Source: Bacillota bacterium (GTDB lineage: Bacteria > Bacillota > Clostridia > Peptostreptococcales > Anaerovoracaceae). Taken from it: a stretch of 9,950 nucleotides of DNA. The number at the start of each line of letters is the position of its first letter. Position 1 is the first letter of the stretch. A model generated the notes under the pieces. That model ran no database searches. It was not told the DNA's origin and worked only from the letters and a program-made list of their open reading frames with translations. Of the stretch, positions 1 to 7,107 are shown in pieces. The DNA lies in contig JAFWDF010000021.1 of NCBI GenBank assembly GCA_017534025.1, forward strand, positions 1 through 9,950, written 5' to 3'. The translations under genes and the position numbers were made by a program.

Positions 1-236
1 GATTCCTCCATATCATTGAAGTCCGCAGAGGTAAGCCTCTGCAGGCAGTCGAAACCGGCATCGCCGATATACAGGACCAGCGCGTTGTGCGCGCCCATCT
101 GCCCAAGGATGGAGATATATCCCGCGGTTCCGTCTTCCATCCGGATGCCGAACACCTCAGATTCCTGTAATATCTTCCATAATTTCTGCTTTTTATATTC
201 AAAAGCCAGGCCAAGCAAACGGTCTGAAATCATCAT
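1..236 (-). CDS. Uncharacterised protein, N-terminal part (runs off the window)
   Basis: An open frame starts at the ATG at 236-234 (a second ATG follows immediately at 233) and stays open to the window edge, giving about 78 residues without a stop. A purine-rich GAGAGG lies 7 nt before the first ATG and supports the start. The visible part begins MMISDRLLGLAFEYKKQKLW, is soluble, has no signal peptide, and is followed by an acidic/hydrophobic stretch containing GYISILGQMGAHNALVLYIG. From memory this resembles the N-terminal domain of small clostridial proteins of unknown function that are sometimes joined to pRiA4b ORF-3-like or SEC-C domains; this is a weak recollection, not a call. It lies 61 bp downstream of the LTA-synthase-like gene with no T-tailed terminator between, so it may be co-transcribed with it. 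Confidence 0.72.
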   Translation of the reverse strand, partial: MMISDRLLGLAFEYKKQKLWKILQESEVFGIRMEDGTAGYISILGQMGAHNALVLYIGDAGFDCLQRLTSADFNDMEE

Positions 237-297
237 TCTTTTTCCTCTCTGGTCCGGCCTGCCGCCGGGTCTCCCAAATTTCCTTCTCCCATTAATA

Positions 298-2181
298 TTA
301 TTTTACCACACTGCTGTAATTATTTCCGAAAATCCTGTCATAAGTTATCATGCGCATTGCGTTAATGTACTCGTCGGCCTTTTCCTCCAGAGGCAGCCCG
401 AGACGGACATTATAATACGGCATGGTTCCATAGAAATCTTCCAGCAGCCGCATGTACGGAGTCTGTTCCATTCCCGCCGCCTTCAACGCCGCATTCATCA
501 GATTATAGGTGGAAACCTGATTGTCGGTGCCGGTGTGCAGTAAGGAATTTTTCCTGTCCGGCGTAAAGTTCGTGTAGATCAGAAACGGCGTGGCATACTG
601 CTTCTGATAATCACCGAGGGAAACGCCGTCTTTATCAAAGGTGCCCAGGGAAGCATAGGTGTTTCCCAGATTCGGCTTGTGATCGCCGAAGAAGACCAGC
701 ATGGTCGGTTCCTTCCGCTTATCCATGAACCTGCAGAGATCCCCCAGCATGCGGTCCGCGTCATACAGATTGCTGGTATAGGTGTTCACCATATCCAGAT
801 CGCCGGGGTCCAGCCGGCTGTCGCTGCAGGAAACCTTCACATGCAGCTGCTTTTCCTCCATCTTCAGATACGGCTGGTGGTTTTCCATGGTAATGGCAAA
901 CAGGAAGCACGGTTTTTCCGATTCGTCCAGGTAATGCCCGATCATGTCCGCCATAGTCGTATCCGTGATCCGGTTCTGCGGCGAGTATTCAATATCGCTG
1001 AACTGCTCCGTCAGCGCACCTTCGCCGAAAAAGTCCTGAAATCCGACGGATTCATACGCATAATACCGGTCGTAAAATTTCATATAATACGGATGAATGG
1101 CCAGCGTATAATACCCTGCGTTCTTCAGATAACTGACATAGGTTTCCATCGGCCTTCTGACGTGCGCATACGGCAGAATGCCGCCCGGCAGCCCGTCCAC
1201 GGTCAGCCCGGTGAGTATTTCAAACTCCGGCCGGACCGTACCGCCTTCGTACGCGCTGACGTACAGCTTCCCGCTGATGCAGTTTTTGTTCTTCCGTATT
1301 TTATCGTACTGTTCCAGCGGATTGCGGGAGAACTTCAGTTGTTCCACTTCCCGGATATCCGTAAAGCTTTCGTTCAGCACCAGTATGATATCCGGCTGTT
1401 TTTTCGCGGCCTCCGTCTTCGGTGCCTGCTGATACGGCTCCAGCAAAGCCTTCACAGCCGCTTCCGAATAGCCCGCCGGCTTCTCCACATACAGGGAAAA
1501 GACATTCAGCGTGAATGCGCCCACAAACCCGTTTGCGCTGTAATTGCTGGACTGCATCGCTGCATTGTTGGGATCCAGATTGAATTTCCCCATCAGTTTC
1601 CTGGAACTGCCCGAATCAAAAACCAGATGCAGGCACAGCGCCGCCAGCAGCAGGCCGATGATCATGACCTTCCGGCTGCGGATGCGCATCCTTTTCCGGA
1701 ACGGAAACATTATCACCATTAATATAACGGCTGCCACCACCGCCTGCGTAAAGTGCGGCGGCATTTTTGCGTCCTCCATGAACGCCATGAGCTGCCCCGT
1801 ACTGCCGATCATGACCAGATCGTTCGGCATGAAAGGGTCTCCGTTCAGATTCACTTTCATGTAATGCACAAACGAGCAGATTAATGCCAGCGCTGTCATG
1901 AGGAAGCTTGTCAGATACAATCGCCGCAGCAGAAACAGCAATGTAAAAAACAGGGTGTACATCACCAGTATTTCAAAGCAGAACGTATCCGGGTGCAGAT
2001 GGAAATGCTCTATATACCGGTCCATGTCCCCGTCATAATTGTAGTAATCCATTACCAGCAGCTCCGCCAGAGGCAGAAGCAGGCAGATAATGATGCAGAC
2101 GGCTGCTCCGATCCGCCCCGGCAGCCATCGTTTTCGGACGCCGGCGCTGAGCAGACTCTCTCTTGATCTCAATATACCCAT
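298..2181 (-). CDS. LTA synthase family membrane sulfatase (glycerol-phosphate/phosphoethanolamine-type transferase)
   Basis: This 627-residue protein has the layout of LtaS-type enzymes: about five N-terminal membrane segments (roughly residues 25-44, 66-86, 89-107, 143-161, 171-188) and then an extracellular alkaline-phosphatase-fold sulfatase domain from about 263. Catalytic features are visible: NESF at 270-273 (metal-binding Glu271), GGTVRPEF at 313-320 with the expected nucleophile Thr315, His363 in AIHPYYMKFYDR, His435 in ENHQPY, and FFGDHKP at 497-503 with Asp500 and His501. In LtaS, the Thr takes glycerol phosphate from phosphatidylglycerol to build lipoteichoic acid outside the cell; relatives modify other envelope polymers, so the exact substrate is open. 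The length is close to that of LtaS (about 650). The start is the only ATG after an in-frame stop; no good ribosome binding site precedes it. It has its own promoter and is separate from the fermentation genes. Confidence 0.9.
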   Translation of the reverse strand: MGILRSRESLLSAGVRKRWLPGRIGAAVCIIICLLLPLAELLVMDYYNYDGDMDRYIEHFHLHPDTFCFEILVMYTLFFTLLFLLRRLYLTSFLMTALALICSFVHYMKVNLNGDPFMPNDLVMIGSTGQLMAFMEDAKMPPHFTQAVVAAVILMVIMFPFRKRMRIRSRKVMIIGLLLAALCLHLVFDSGSSRKLMGKFNLDPNNAAMQSSNYSANGFVGAFTLNVFSLYVEKPAGYSEAAVKALLEPYQQAPKTEAAKKQPDIILVLNESFTDIREVEQLKFSRNPLEQYDKIRKNKNCISGKLYVSAYEGGTVRPEFEILTGLTVDGLPGGILPYAHVRRPMETYVSYLKNAGYYTLAIHPYYMKFYDRYYAYESVGFQDFFGEGALTEQFSDIEYSPQNRITDTTMADMIGHYLDESEKPCFLFAITMENHQPYLKMEEKQLHVKVSCSDSRLDPGDLDMVNTYTSNLYDADRMLGDLCRFMDKRKEPTMLVFFGDHKPNLGNTYASLGTFDKDGVSLGDYQKQYATPFLIYTNFTPDRKNSLLHTGTDNQVSTYNLMNAALKAAGMEQTPYMRLLEDFYGTMPYYNVRLGLPLEEKADEYINAMRMITYDRIFGNNYSSVVK

Positions 2182-2227
2182 AAAAAATTCGTTGATCTGA
2201 TCCCTCTTCGCTTTAAATGTTCATATA

Positions 2228-2257
2228 ACTATACCACAAAAACATGTTCCTTGTCAT
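2228..2257 (-). promoter_or_regulatory. Sigma-70-type promoter for the LTA-synthase-like gene
   Basis: On the minus strand, ATGACA (2257-2252; five of six matches to TTGACA) is followed by an 18-nt spacer and TATAGT (2233-2228), which is preceded by TG as in an extended -10 element. Transcription would begin near 2221 and leave a leader of about 40 nt before the ATG at 2181. The position just after the terminator of the upstream unit fits a new transcription unit. Confidence 0.65.
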
Positions 2258-2322
2258 AAAAACGCCCCGGGTCCTTCTGATCGAAAAAAAACGAATCATT
2301 GTACAACGGTTTATAATGACAA

Positions 2323-2360
2323 TAAAAACCGCCGCACAGACCAAGGTCCATGCGACGGTT
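2323..2360 (-). terminator. Rho-independent terminator of the ptb-buk-transporter unit
   Basis: On the minus strand, the arm ACCGTCGCATGGAC pairs with GTCTGTGCGGCGGT (with two G-U pairs) around a CTTG loop and is followed directly by TTTTTATTGTC. It begins 55 bp after the stop codon of the multi-pass membrane protein gene. The long GC-rich stem, short loop and T-run make this the clearest terminator in the window. Confidence 0.88.
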
Positions 2361-2414
2361 CGTCACAATTTATTCAATATAAAATTCACACAGCTTCTGA
2401 TTCAGATCAGGCCG

Positions 2415-3487
2415 TTATGCAGCAGCACCTTCTGCCGCAGCTGCAGCCTGCGCAGCGATGGAAGCGTTTCTCTTCTGCTGAACTACGATCGCCAGAACGC
2501 CGGTCAGTACCAGCATCACAACCGGAGTCACGATACCGACGGTACCGTTATACAGGCCGAGTGCCGGGAATACAATCCAGGTGAAGACGGAGCAGGCAGC
2601 CATGGAGAGAGAAGGCGGGTCGACATAGCCGTCGCCGTATACCAGGAATACATCTGCCAGCCAGTCCGCAACGAAGTGGGACACGATACCGAAAGCGGCA
2701 CCCCAGAGGAGAACGACCAGTTCACCCTGGCCTGCGCCATAGGCCATCATACCGGCATAGCAGCTGGTGAGCCCTACGTGGTGGAATACCGGGCAAGGCA
2801 GTCCGCATACCAGAAGAATCAGGAAGATAACCGCCAGCGCGAACATCGGGAAGATCGCAACCTGGGCCAGTCCCGGATTGTTCGTTTCTTTTGCGTATTC
2901 ACTTATCTCCCAGAAGATGTATGTGGAAATGATACCGGCAGAACCGGCGAAGAACCAGTAATAGATTCCGTTGCCGAACGGCATGTGCGGCATCCAGTTG
3001 TTTGTGCTGTTCACGCCGAAACGGGTATCCCCTTCCGGAACCTTACCAAACAGACCTTCATTACCGAAGAGCAGCTTCGCAATGATACCGATTACAACGA
3101 TCGAGAGGGAAATACTGTCGATTTTGCCCGGCAGAACCGTCGCCAGACCGACATTAATGAAATAAGAGAGAACGGCAAAGATACCGCCAACGATCAGAAC
3201 GCTTGGTTTACCGAGCATCATCAGCGGGAGGCCGATGCCCTTACTGTCTTCCACCCAGCCTCTCTTCTTGGCATAGCCGAGAGCGCAGGCCGCAGGCCCG
3301 AGTCCGAGATGCGGGGAAAGGAAATAACCAAACGCGATGCCCAGAACGATCGGGTATTCACAGCCCGCCCACTGAGCGCATACCCCTGCAAGTGCTACAA
3401 AAGCACACAGGATTACAGAGATCCCAGAGCGCCGATACAGGTAGCGAGAACGCCACCGAAGAACGCTAAAATAACACTGATTAACAT
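2415..3487 (-). pseudogene. Multi-pass membrane protein gene of unknown function, interrupted by a one-base frameshift
   Basis: The gene begins at the ATG at 3487-3485, 5 nt after AAGGAG. The first 24 codons (MLISVILAFFGGVLATCIGA, then LGSL) end at a TAA at 3415-3413. The rest is open in the -1 frame: ISVILCAFVALAGVCAQWAG and on through GYFLSPHLGLGPAACALGYA to the stop at 2415. Adding one G to the GGG run at 3425-3423 joins both parts as GALGISVILCAF in a 357-residue protein, and the current length (1073 nt) is one base short of whole codons. The joined protein would have roughly ten hydrophobic segments, a conserved-looking polar patch SHFVADWLADVFLVYGDGY, and an alanine-rich tail. I do not recognise the family; a transporter or permease role is inferred only from its hydrophobicity and its place after an OFA transporter. 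The longest uninterrupted part, readable from a GTG at 3254, gives 279 residues but is unlikely to be the true start. The cause may be a sequencing error or a genuine mutation. Confidence 0.75.
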
Positions 3488-3492
3488 AAAAT

Positions 3493-3498
3493 CTCCTT
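3493..3498 (-). promoter_or_regulatory. Ribosome binding site fixing the start of the frameshifted membrane protein
   Basis: AAGGAG on the minus strand lies 5 nt before the ATG at 3487. This places translation initiation upstream of the frameshift and argues against the internal GTG at 3254, which is preceded by well-conserved-looking hydrophobic coding sequence. Confidence 0.75.
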
Positions 3499-3554
3499 AA
3501 TAATAATGCTGAGAATTGCCGCTTCCGCGGCCGGTCCTGGCTGATCGAAGATTC

Positions 3555-3597
3555 GCCGGCAGCTCTGCATAAACAGGGAAAAGAGGGTGCCGCCGGC
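3555..3597 (-). other. Intergenic stem-loop without a T-run
   Basis: Between the OFA transporter and the membrane protein, GCCGGCGGC (3597-3589) can pair with GCTGCCGGC (3563-3555), one pair being G-U, around a 25-nt loop. A second small hairpin, GCCGC-GGAA-GCGGC with a GNRA-type tetraloop, lies at 3518-3531. Neither is followed by a T-run, so I read them as possible mRNA processing or stability elements within one transcript rather than terminators. The 121-bp gap shows no promoter I would call. Confidence 0.35.
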
Positions 3598-3608
3598 GGA
3601 GACCAGCG

Positions 3609-4826
3609 TTACTGTTCCTGCTTTGGTGCCCGGATCAGGAATGTGAGCACCAGTGCGATCACAGCCAGCACGATCATGTAATAGAACGCGCCGTCATAAT
3701 TGCCCGTGCGGTCCAGCAGCATGGTCGCTACCTGAGGGAGATAGGACGCTACCAGGAGGCACAGATTTACAATACTGAGATTCAGCGGATAATTGGTGTT
3801 GCCGAAGAACTTCGCTACGAACGCGGAATTGGTCGGTGTTACACCGCTGTAGGCCAGACCTACCAGAACATAGGACACGATGAGAATGCCCATGCTGCCG
3901 GTATGGTTGGCGAGAATCAGAATAAAGGTCGAAATAATGAAAAGTACTGCGACAATCAGCATCGTCATGCGGTAACCCGCTTTGTCGAACAGCGCGCCGA
4001 AGAATACACGGCCCAGGCCATTGCAGATCGAGATAATGCCCGCGATGGTCGCCGCGGTTTCCAGACTGCCGGTAATGGTATTGGCAAACGGTGCGGAGTT
4101 ACCGACGATCACCAGACCTGCCGAAGAAAGAACGATGGTCCAGATGAAATACAGCCAGAAATTCGCCGACTTCAGCATTCCACGGTAATCCTTCTCTTCA
4201 AACGGTTCCGTCTTTTTGGAAGCGCCGCCCTGCAGGCCGGCTGTTTCCTCCGGCTTCGGAAGCCGTACGAAGAAAGCCGCAATCAGGACGATGACGCCGA
4301 AAACGATACCGAAATACAGGAAGGTCGTTCTCCAGCCGATGCTGTTGATCAGGCCTGCGCCCACACGGCCCACCACCAGGGAGCTGATGCCGAAGCCCAT
4401 GAGCAGTACACCGCTGCAGAGACCGGTTTTATCCGGGAACCACTTCACGATGGTACCCATGACCGCGTTGTAGCCGATGCCTACGCCGAAGCCGTACAGG
4501 ATACCATAGGCAATGTACAGCCCCGCCAGGGAGCTGATGCGGGACGCCACGATCAGTCCGGCAAACATTAATACCGCACTGAGGATCAGCATCGGACGGG
4601 GACCCGTCTTCTTGCTGACAATCCCGGAAAACAGACCGCCCAGGCAGAAGGCCATCATGGAAATCGAGAAGGTCAGCTGGGCGGAGGATACCGACCAGTT
4701 GAATTCTTCCACCAGAGTGCCTCTGTAGGTAGACCACGCGTACAGGGACCCCAGCACCAGCAGAATCGCGGTGCCGAGAACCAGTTCGAGATAACGGAAG
4801 GAAGATGTGTTAGATTTATTGCTCAT
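3609..4826 (-). CDS. OFA-family (oxalate/formate antiporter-like) MFS transporter
   Basis: This protein of 405 residues has about twelve hydrophobic segments in two halves separated by a charged loop (about residues 193-214), as in the major facilitator superfamily. Features typical of the OFA (oxalate:formate antiporter) family are LGSLYAWSTY at 25-34 in the first helix and the region GFGVGIGYNAVMGTIVKWFP followed by DKTGLCSG (about 113-139). OFA proteins move small mono- or dicarboxylates across the cell membrane, usually by exchange or proton symport; the substrate here is unknown. The ATG at 4826 is preferred because AGGAG lies 10 nt upstream; a GTG at 4835 in the same frame is only 1 nt from that site. 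The gene starts about 20 bp after buk, so transcription and probably translation are coupled, which suggests it carries a substrate or product of the Ptb-Buk pathway. Confidence 0.9.
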   Translation of the reverse strand: MSNKSNTSSFRYLELVLGTAILLVLGSLYAWSTYRGTLVEEFNWSVSSAQLTFSISMMAFCLGGLFSGIVSKKTGPRPMLILSAVLMFAGLIVASRISSLAGLYIAYGILYGFGVGIGYNAVMGTIVKWFPDKTGLCSGVLLMGFGISSLVVGRVGAGLINSIGWRTTFLYFGIVFGVIVLIAAFFVRLPKPEETAGLQGGASKKTEPFEEKDYRGMLKSANFWLYFIWTIVLSSAGLVIVGNSAPFANTITGSLETAATIAGIISICNGLGRVFFGALFDKAGYRMTMLIVAVLFIISTFILILANHTGSMGILIVSYVLVGLAYSGVTPTNSAFVAKFFGNTNYPLNLSIVNLCLLVASYLPQVATMLLDRTGNYDGAFYYMIVLAVIALVLTFLIRAPKQEQ

Positions 4827-4836
4827 TGTTTTCACA

Positions 4837-4841
4837 CTCCT
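4837..4841 (-). promoter_or_regulatory. Ribosome binding site deciding the OFA transporter start
   Basis: AGGAG on the minus strand is 10 nt before the ATG at 4826 and only 1 nt before the in-frame GTG at 4835, so the ATG is the more likely start. The site falls within the short gap after the buk stop codon. Confidence 0.6.
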
Positions 4842-4847
4842 GCCGCA

Positions 4848-5918
4848 TTAAAAATTCTTCACAAAAGTCTTGGCTTCTTCTTCGCCGCGCTGTACACGCA
4901 GAGCGCCGGCTGCCAGGGCTTCCATTTCCTTTTCGCCCGCCAGAACTTCCACAGGAGCGATGAAGGATACCCGTTCTTTGATCCAATCAGTAAACGGCTT
5001 GGAATAGGCAATGCCGCCGGTCAGTACGATGGCGTCCACCTTGCCGTTAACTACTACGGACAGAGCCGCAATATGCTTGGAGATAGAATACGCCATAGCT
5101 TCGTAGATCAGCTTCGCGTGTTCGTCGCCATTGTCGATCATCTTCTCGATCTCTCTGGCGTCCTTGGTTCCCAGATGCGCCACCAGACCGGAATTGTTCT
5201 TGATCTTCTTCATGAGGGACTTCTTGTCGTACTCTCCGGAGAATGCCATGTCCACCAGCTGGAACGCAGGCAGTCCGCCCGCTCTTTCCGGCGAGAAAGG
5301 ACCTTCCTCATCGGAAACCATGTCGATGATTCTGCCCTTATCATGGAGAGTCAGAGTGATTCCGCCGCCCATGTGCGCAACGATGACGGTTACTTCGTCA
5401 TACTTCTTGCCGGCGTTTTCCGCATACTTGTGCGCCATGGCTCTCATGTTGAGATTGTGGCCCAGGCTCTTTCTGCGCATTTCCGGCATACCGGTAACCT
5501 TCGCCAGTTCTGTCATTTCGTCAACAGTAACAGGGTCATAGATATACGCCGGGATATTATTCGCTTCCGCGATGGACAGCGCGATCGCCGCTCCCAGATT
5601 GGAAGCGTGTTCGTTCTGCGGGTGATAATGCAGCTGATCCACCACGTCCTGGTTCACGCGGATGGCACCGGCAGATACCGGCGGCAGCAGTCCGCCTCTG
5701 GACATAACGCAGGTCAGATCAGAAGCCTTCACACCGTGCTTTTCGATTTCAGCCAGAATCAGATCTCTTCTGAATTCATACTGATCGAAGATTTCACTGT
5801 ACTTCGCGATTTCTTCCGCAGAATGTTCGATGCTCTGCACAAACAGCTGCTTTTCGTCTTCATTCACAGCGATCTTTGTAGAAGTCGAACCCGGATTGAT
5901 AATAAGAATCTTTTCCAT
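4848..5918 (-). CDS. buk: Butyrate kinase
   Basis: This 356-residue protein belongs to the acetokinase (ASKHA) family and has the usual length of butyrate kinase. It catalyses acyl phosphate + ADP to acid + ATP in the cytoplasm, the energy-yielding last step of acid formation. Visible motifs are the phosphate loop NPGSTSTK at 8-15, DPVTVDEM at 128-135, HNLNMRAMA at 154-162, AHMGGGIT at 181-188, EGPFSPERAGGLP at 205-217 and the adenosine-binding LTGGIAYS at 299-306. No key motif is missing. A strong AGGAGG lies 8 nt before the ATG. The gene follows ptb by 21 bp, the classic ptb-buk arrangement. The kinase may act on branched or other short acids as well as butyrate; chain length cannot be read from the sequence. 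Confidence 0.95.
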   Translation of the reverse strand: MEKILIINPGSTSTKIAVNEDEKQLFVQSIEHSAEEIAKYSEIFDQYEFRRDLILAEIEKHGVKASDLTCVMSRGGLLPPVSAGAIRVNQDVVDQLHYHPQNEHASNLGAAIALSIAEANNIPAYIYDPVTVDEMTELAKVTGMPEMRRKSLGHNLNMRAMAHKYAENAGKKYDEVTVIVAHMGGGITLTLHDKGRIIDMVSDEEGPFSPERAGGLPAFQLVDMAFSGEYDKKSLMKKIKNNSGLVAHLGTKDAREIEKMIDNGDEHAKLIYEAMAYSISKHIAALSVVVNGKVDAIVLTGGIAYSKPFTDWIKERVSFIAPVEVLAGEKEMEALAAGALRVQRGEEEAKTFVKNF

Positions 5919-5939
5919 TGCAGTTTCCTCCTGTGTCGA

Positions 5940-6857
5940 TTAGTTTTCGGAAATCGCAACCGCTGTGATGATGGAATTGTACTTTTCTTCCGTGGAGGAT
6001 CCTCTGGAAGTCAGTACGATCGGTACGTCCGCACCGACGATCATGCCGGCCATCTTGCCGCCCTGCAGTTCCGTGATGGATTTGCCCAGGGTATTGGAAG
6101 TAAACAGGTTTGGAGATACGATAATGTCCGCATCGCCGGCAACTTCACTTTCAAAGTGCTTCACTTCGGCAGCCGCCTTGTTTACTGCCAGATCCAGCGC
6201 AACCGGGCCTTCGATGATGCAGCCGGTGATTTCGCCGTTCTGGTTCATTTCCTTCAGCTTCGCAGCGTCAACGGATTCCTGTACCTTCGGATCCACCTTT
6301 TCCGCGTTTGCCAGCACAGCAACCTTAGGGTTATCATAGCCAAGCGCGCGCAGAGCGTTCACCGCGTTCTTTACGATGGATACCTTGATATCGAAATTCG
6401 GGTGAATGTTCATGCCGCCGTCCGTGGTGAGCAGGAGCTTGTGGTAGCCCGGTACCCAGTTGATCGCGATATGGGACATGTAAATGCCTTCGAAGAAATG
6501 GCCGATGCCGTTCTGTTCGTCCACTACCGCGCGGAGGATCTGGGAAGTATCCAGCTTGCCCTTCATCAGCGCGTTGCCCTTGCCTTCCTTGATCAGCTTC
6601 ACACCCAGTGCAGCCGCCTTGGCAAAATCGCTCTCATCATAGATTTCAAACGCTTCCGCGTCTTCTCCGAGTTCCTTCAGAGTCGCCTTGATCGCAGCGG
6701 CTTCCCCGATAAAGATCGGTTCTACCAGACCGTCGTTCTTAGCCTTCATAACCGCTTCCAGCGTATGCGCATCATCCGCGGAAACAACAACGATTTTCTT
6801 TACAATGCCGGAAGTTTTAATTCTGTCGGCAATCTGTTCAAAAGAAGTAAATACCAT
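5940..6857 (-). CDS. ptb: Phosphate butyryltransferase
   Basis: This protein exchanges CoA for phosphate on a short acyl-CoA (butyryl-CoA + Pi to butyryl phosphate + CoA), feeding butyrate kinase. With the ATG at 6857 it has 305 residues, near the family's usual 300, and its N-terminus MVFTSFEQI matches the start of known Ptb proteins. Family motifs are ALMKGKLDT at 96-104, LTTDGGMN at 143-150, EGPVALDLAV at 216-225, AGDADIIVSPN at 240-250 and PIVLTSRGSSTEEK at 279-292. The frame is open further upstream (an ATG at 6872 adds MENQN, and one at 7049 adds 64 residues), but the longest extension runs through a terminator hairpin and has no family resemblance. GGAG lies 9 nt before the chosen ATG. 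It is the first gene of the ptb-buk-transporter cluster. Confidence 0.93.
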   Translation of the reverse strand: MVFTSFEQIADRIKTSGIVKKIVVVSADDAHTLEAVMKAKNDGLVEPIFIGEAAAIKATLKELGEDAEAFEIYDESDFAKAAALGVKLIKEGKGNALMKGKLDTSQILRAVVDEQNGIGHFFEGIYMSHIAINWVPGYHKLLLTTDGGMNIHPNFDIKVSIVKNAVNALRALGYDNPKVAVLANAEKVDPKVQESVDAAKLKEMNQNGEITGCIIEGPVALDLAVNKAAAEVKHFESEVAGDADIIVSPNLFTSNTLGKSITELQGGKMAGMIVGADVPIVLTSRGSSTEEKYNSIITAVAISEN

Positions 6858-6866
6858 ATTCTGATT

Positions 6867-6870
6867 CTCC
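6867..6870 (-). promoter_or_regulatory. Ribosome binding site deciding the ptb start
   Basis: GGAG on the minus strand is 9 nt before the ATG at 6857. The alternative ATG at 6872 overlaps this element and has no clear Shine-Dalgarno sequence of its own, so the shorter protein is preferred, though the difference is only five residues. Confidence 0.5.
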
Positions 6871-6949
6871 ATCCTGATAAACCGGAGCCTTCCGCTCCGC
6901 CAACATCCGCCGCAGGATCCCGGTTTGCCCGGCAATCCCGCTGCTTCTC

Positions 6950-6994
6950 GAATAATAAAAGCGCCGCAGGTACATACTGCAGCCTGCGGCGCTT
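6950..6994 (-). terminator. Terminator or attenuator hairpin between the aldehyde dehydrogenase and ptb
   Basis: AAGCGCCGCAGG (6994-6983) and CCTGCGGCGCTT (6970-6959) form a perfect 12-bp stem around a 12-nt loop, and the minus strand continues TTTTATTATTC. This is a good rho-independent terminator for the aldehyde dehydrogenase transcript. It lies about 100 bp before the ptb start, and no convincing promoter follows it, so partial read-through into ptb is possible. Confidence 0.8.
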
Positions 6995-7050
6995 GATTTT
7001 CAATCATGCAGGCCAAACGGCCATGTATGAAAATGTAGGATCCGCGCATC

Positions 7051-7084
7051 GGGCCGGATCACCCGCCAACCGGCAATCCGGCCC
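7051..7084. other. Second hairpin just after the aldehyde dehydrogenase stop codon
   Basis: GGGCCGGAT (7051-7059) and ATCCGGCCC (7076-7084) form a perfect 9-bp stem with a 16-nt loop, 23 bp beyond the aldehyde dehydrogenase stop codon. On the plus strand it is followed by GGCGTTTTATT, so it resembles a terminator for antisense transcription; on the minus strand no T-run follows. It could also protect the 3' end of the aldehyde dehydrogenase mRNA. Confidence 0.5.
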
Positions 7085-7107
7085 GGCGTTTTATTGTGCT
7101 TTCTTAA

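Noticed and set aside
3410..3430. Programmed -1 ribosomal frameshift in the membrane protein gene
   Set aside because: The bases around the switch (CTGGGATCT) do not form an X XXY YYZ slippery heptamer and no obvious stimulatory structure follows. A missing G is simpler.
2244..3500. A 418-codon plus-strand open frame across the terminator and membrane protein gene
   Set aside because: It runs through the strong terminator and lies antisense to clear membrane-protein coding sequence; its translation is highly charged and low in meaning.
6873..7049. N-terminal extension of Ptb by 64 residues from the ATG at 7049
   Set aside because: The extension passes through a perfect terminator stem, has no family resemblance and no ribosome binding site; Ptb proteins start near the chosen ATG.
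6858..7107. Known riboswitch or T-box in the ald-ptb gap
   Set aside because: Hairpins are present, but I see no T-box sequence and no conserved core of a common riboswitch class.
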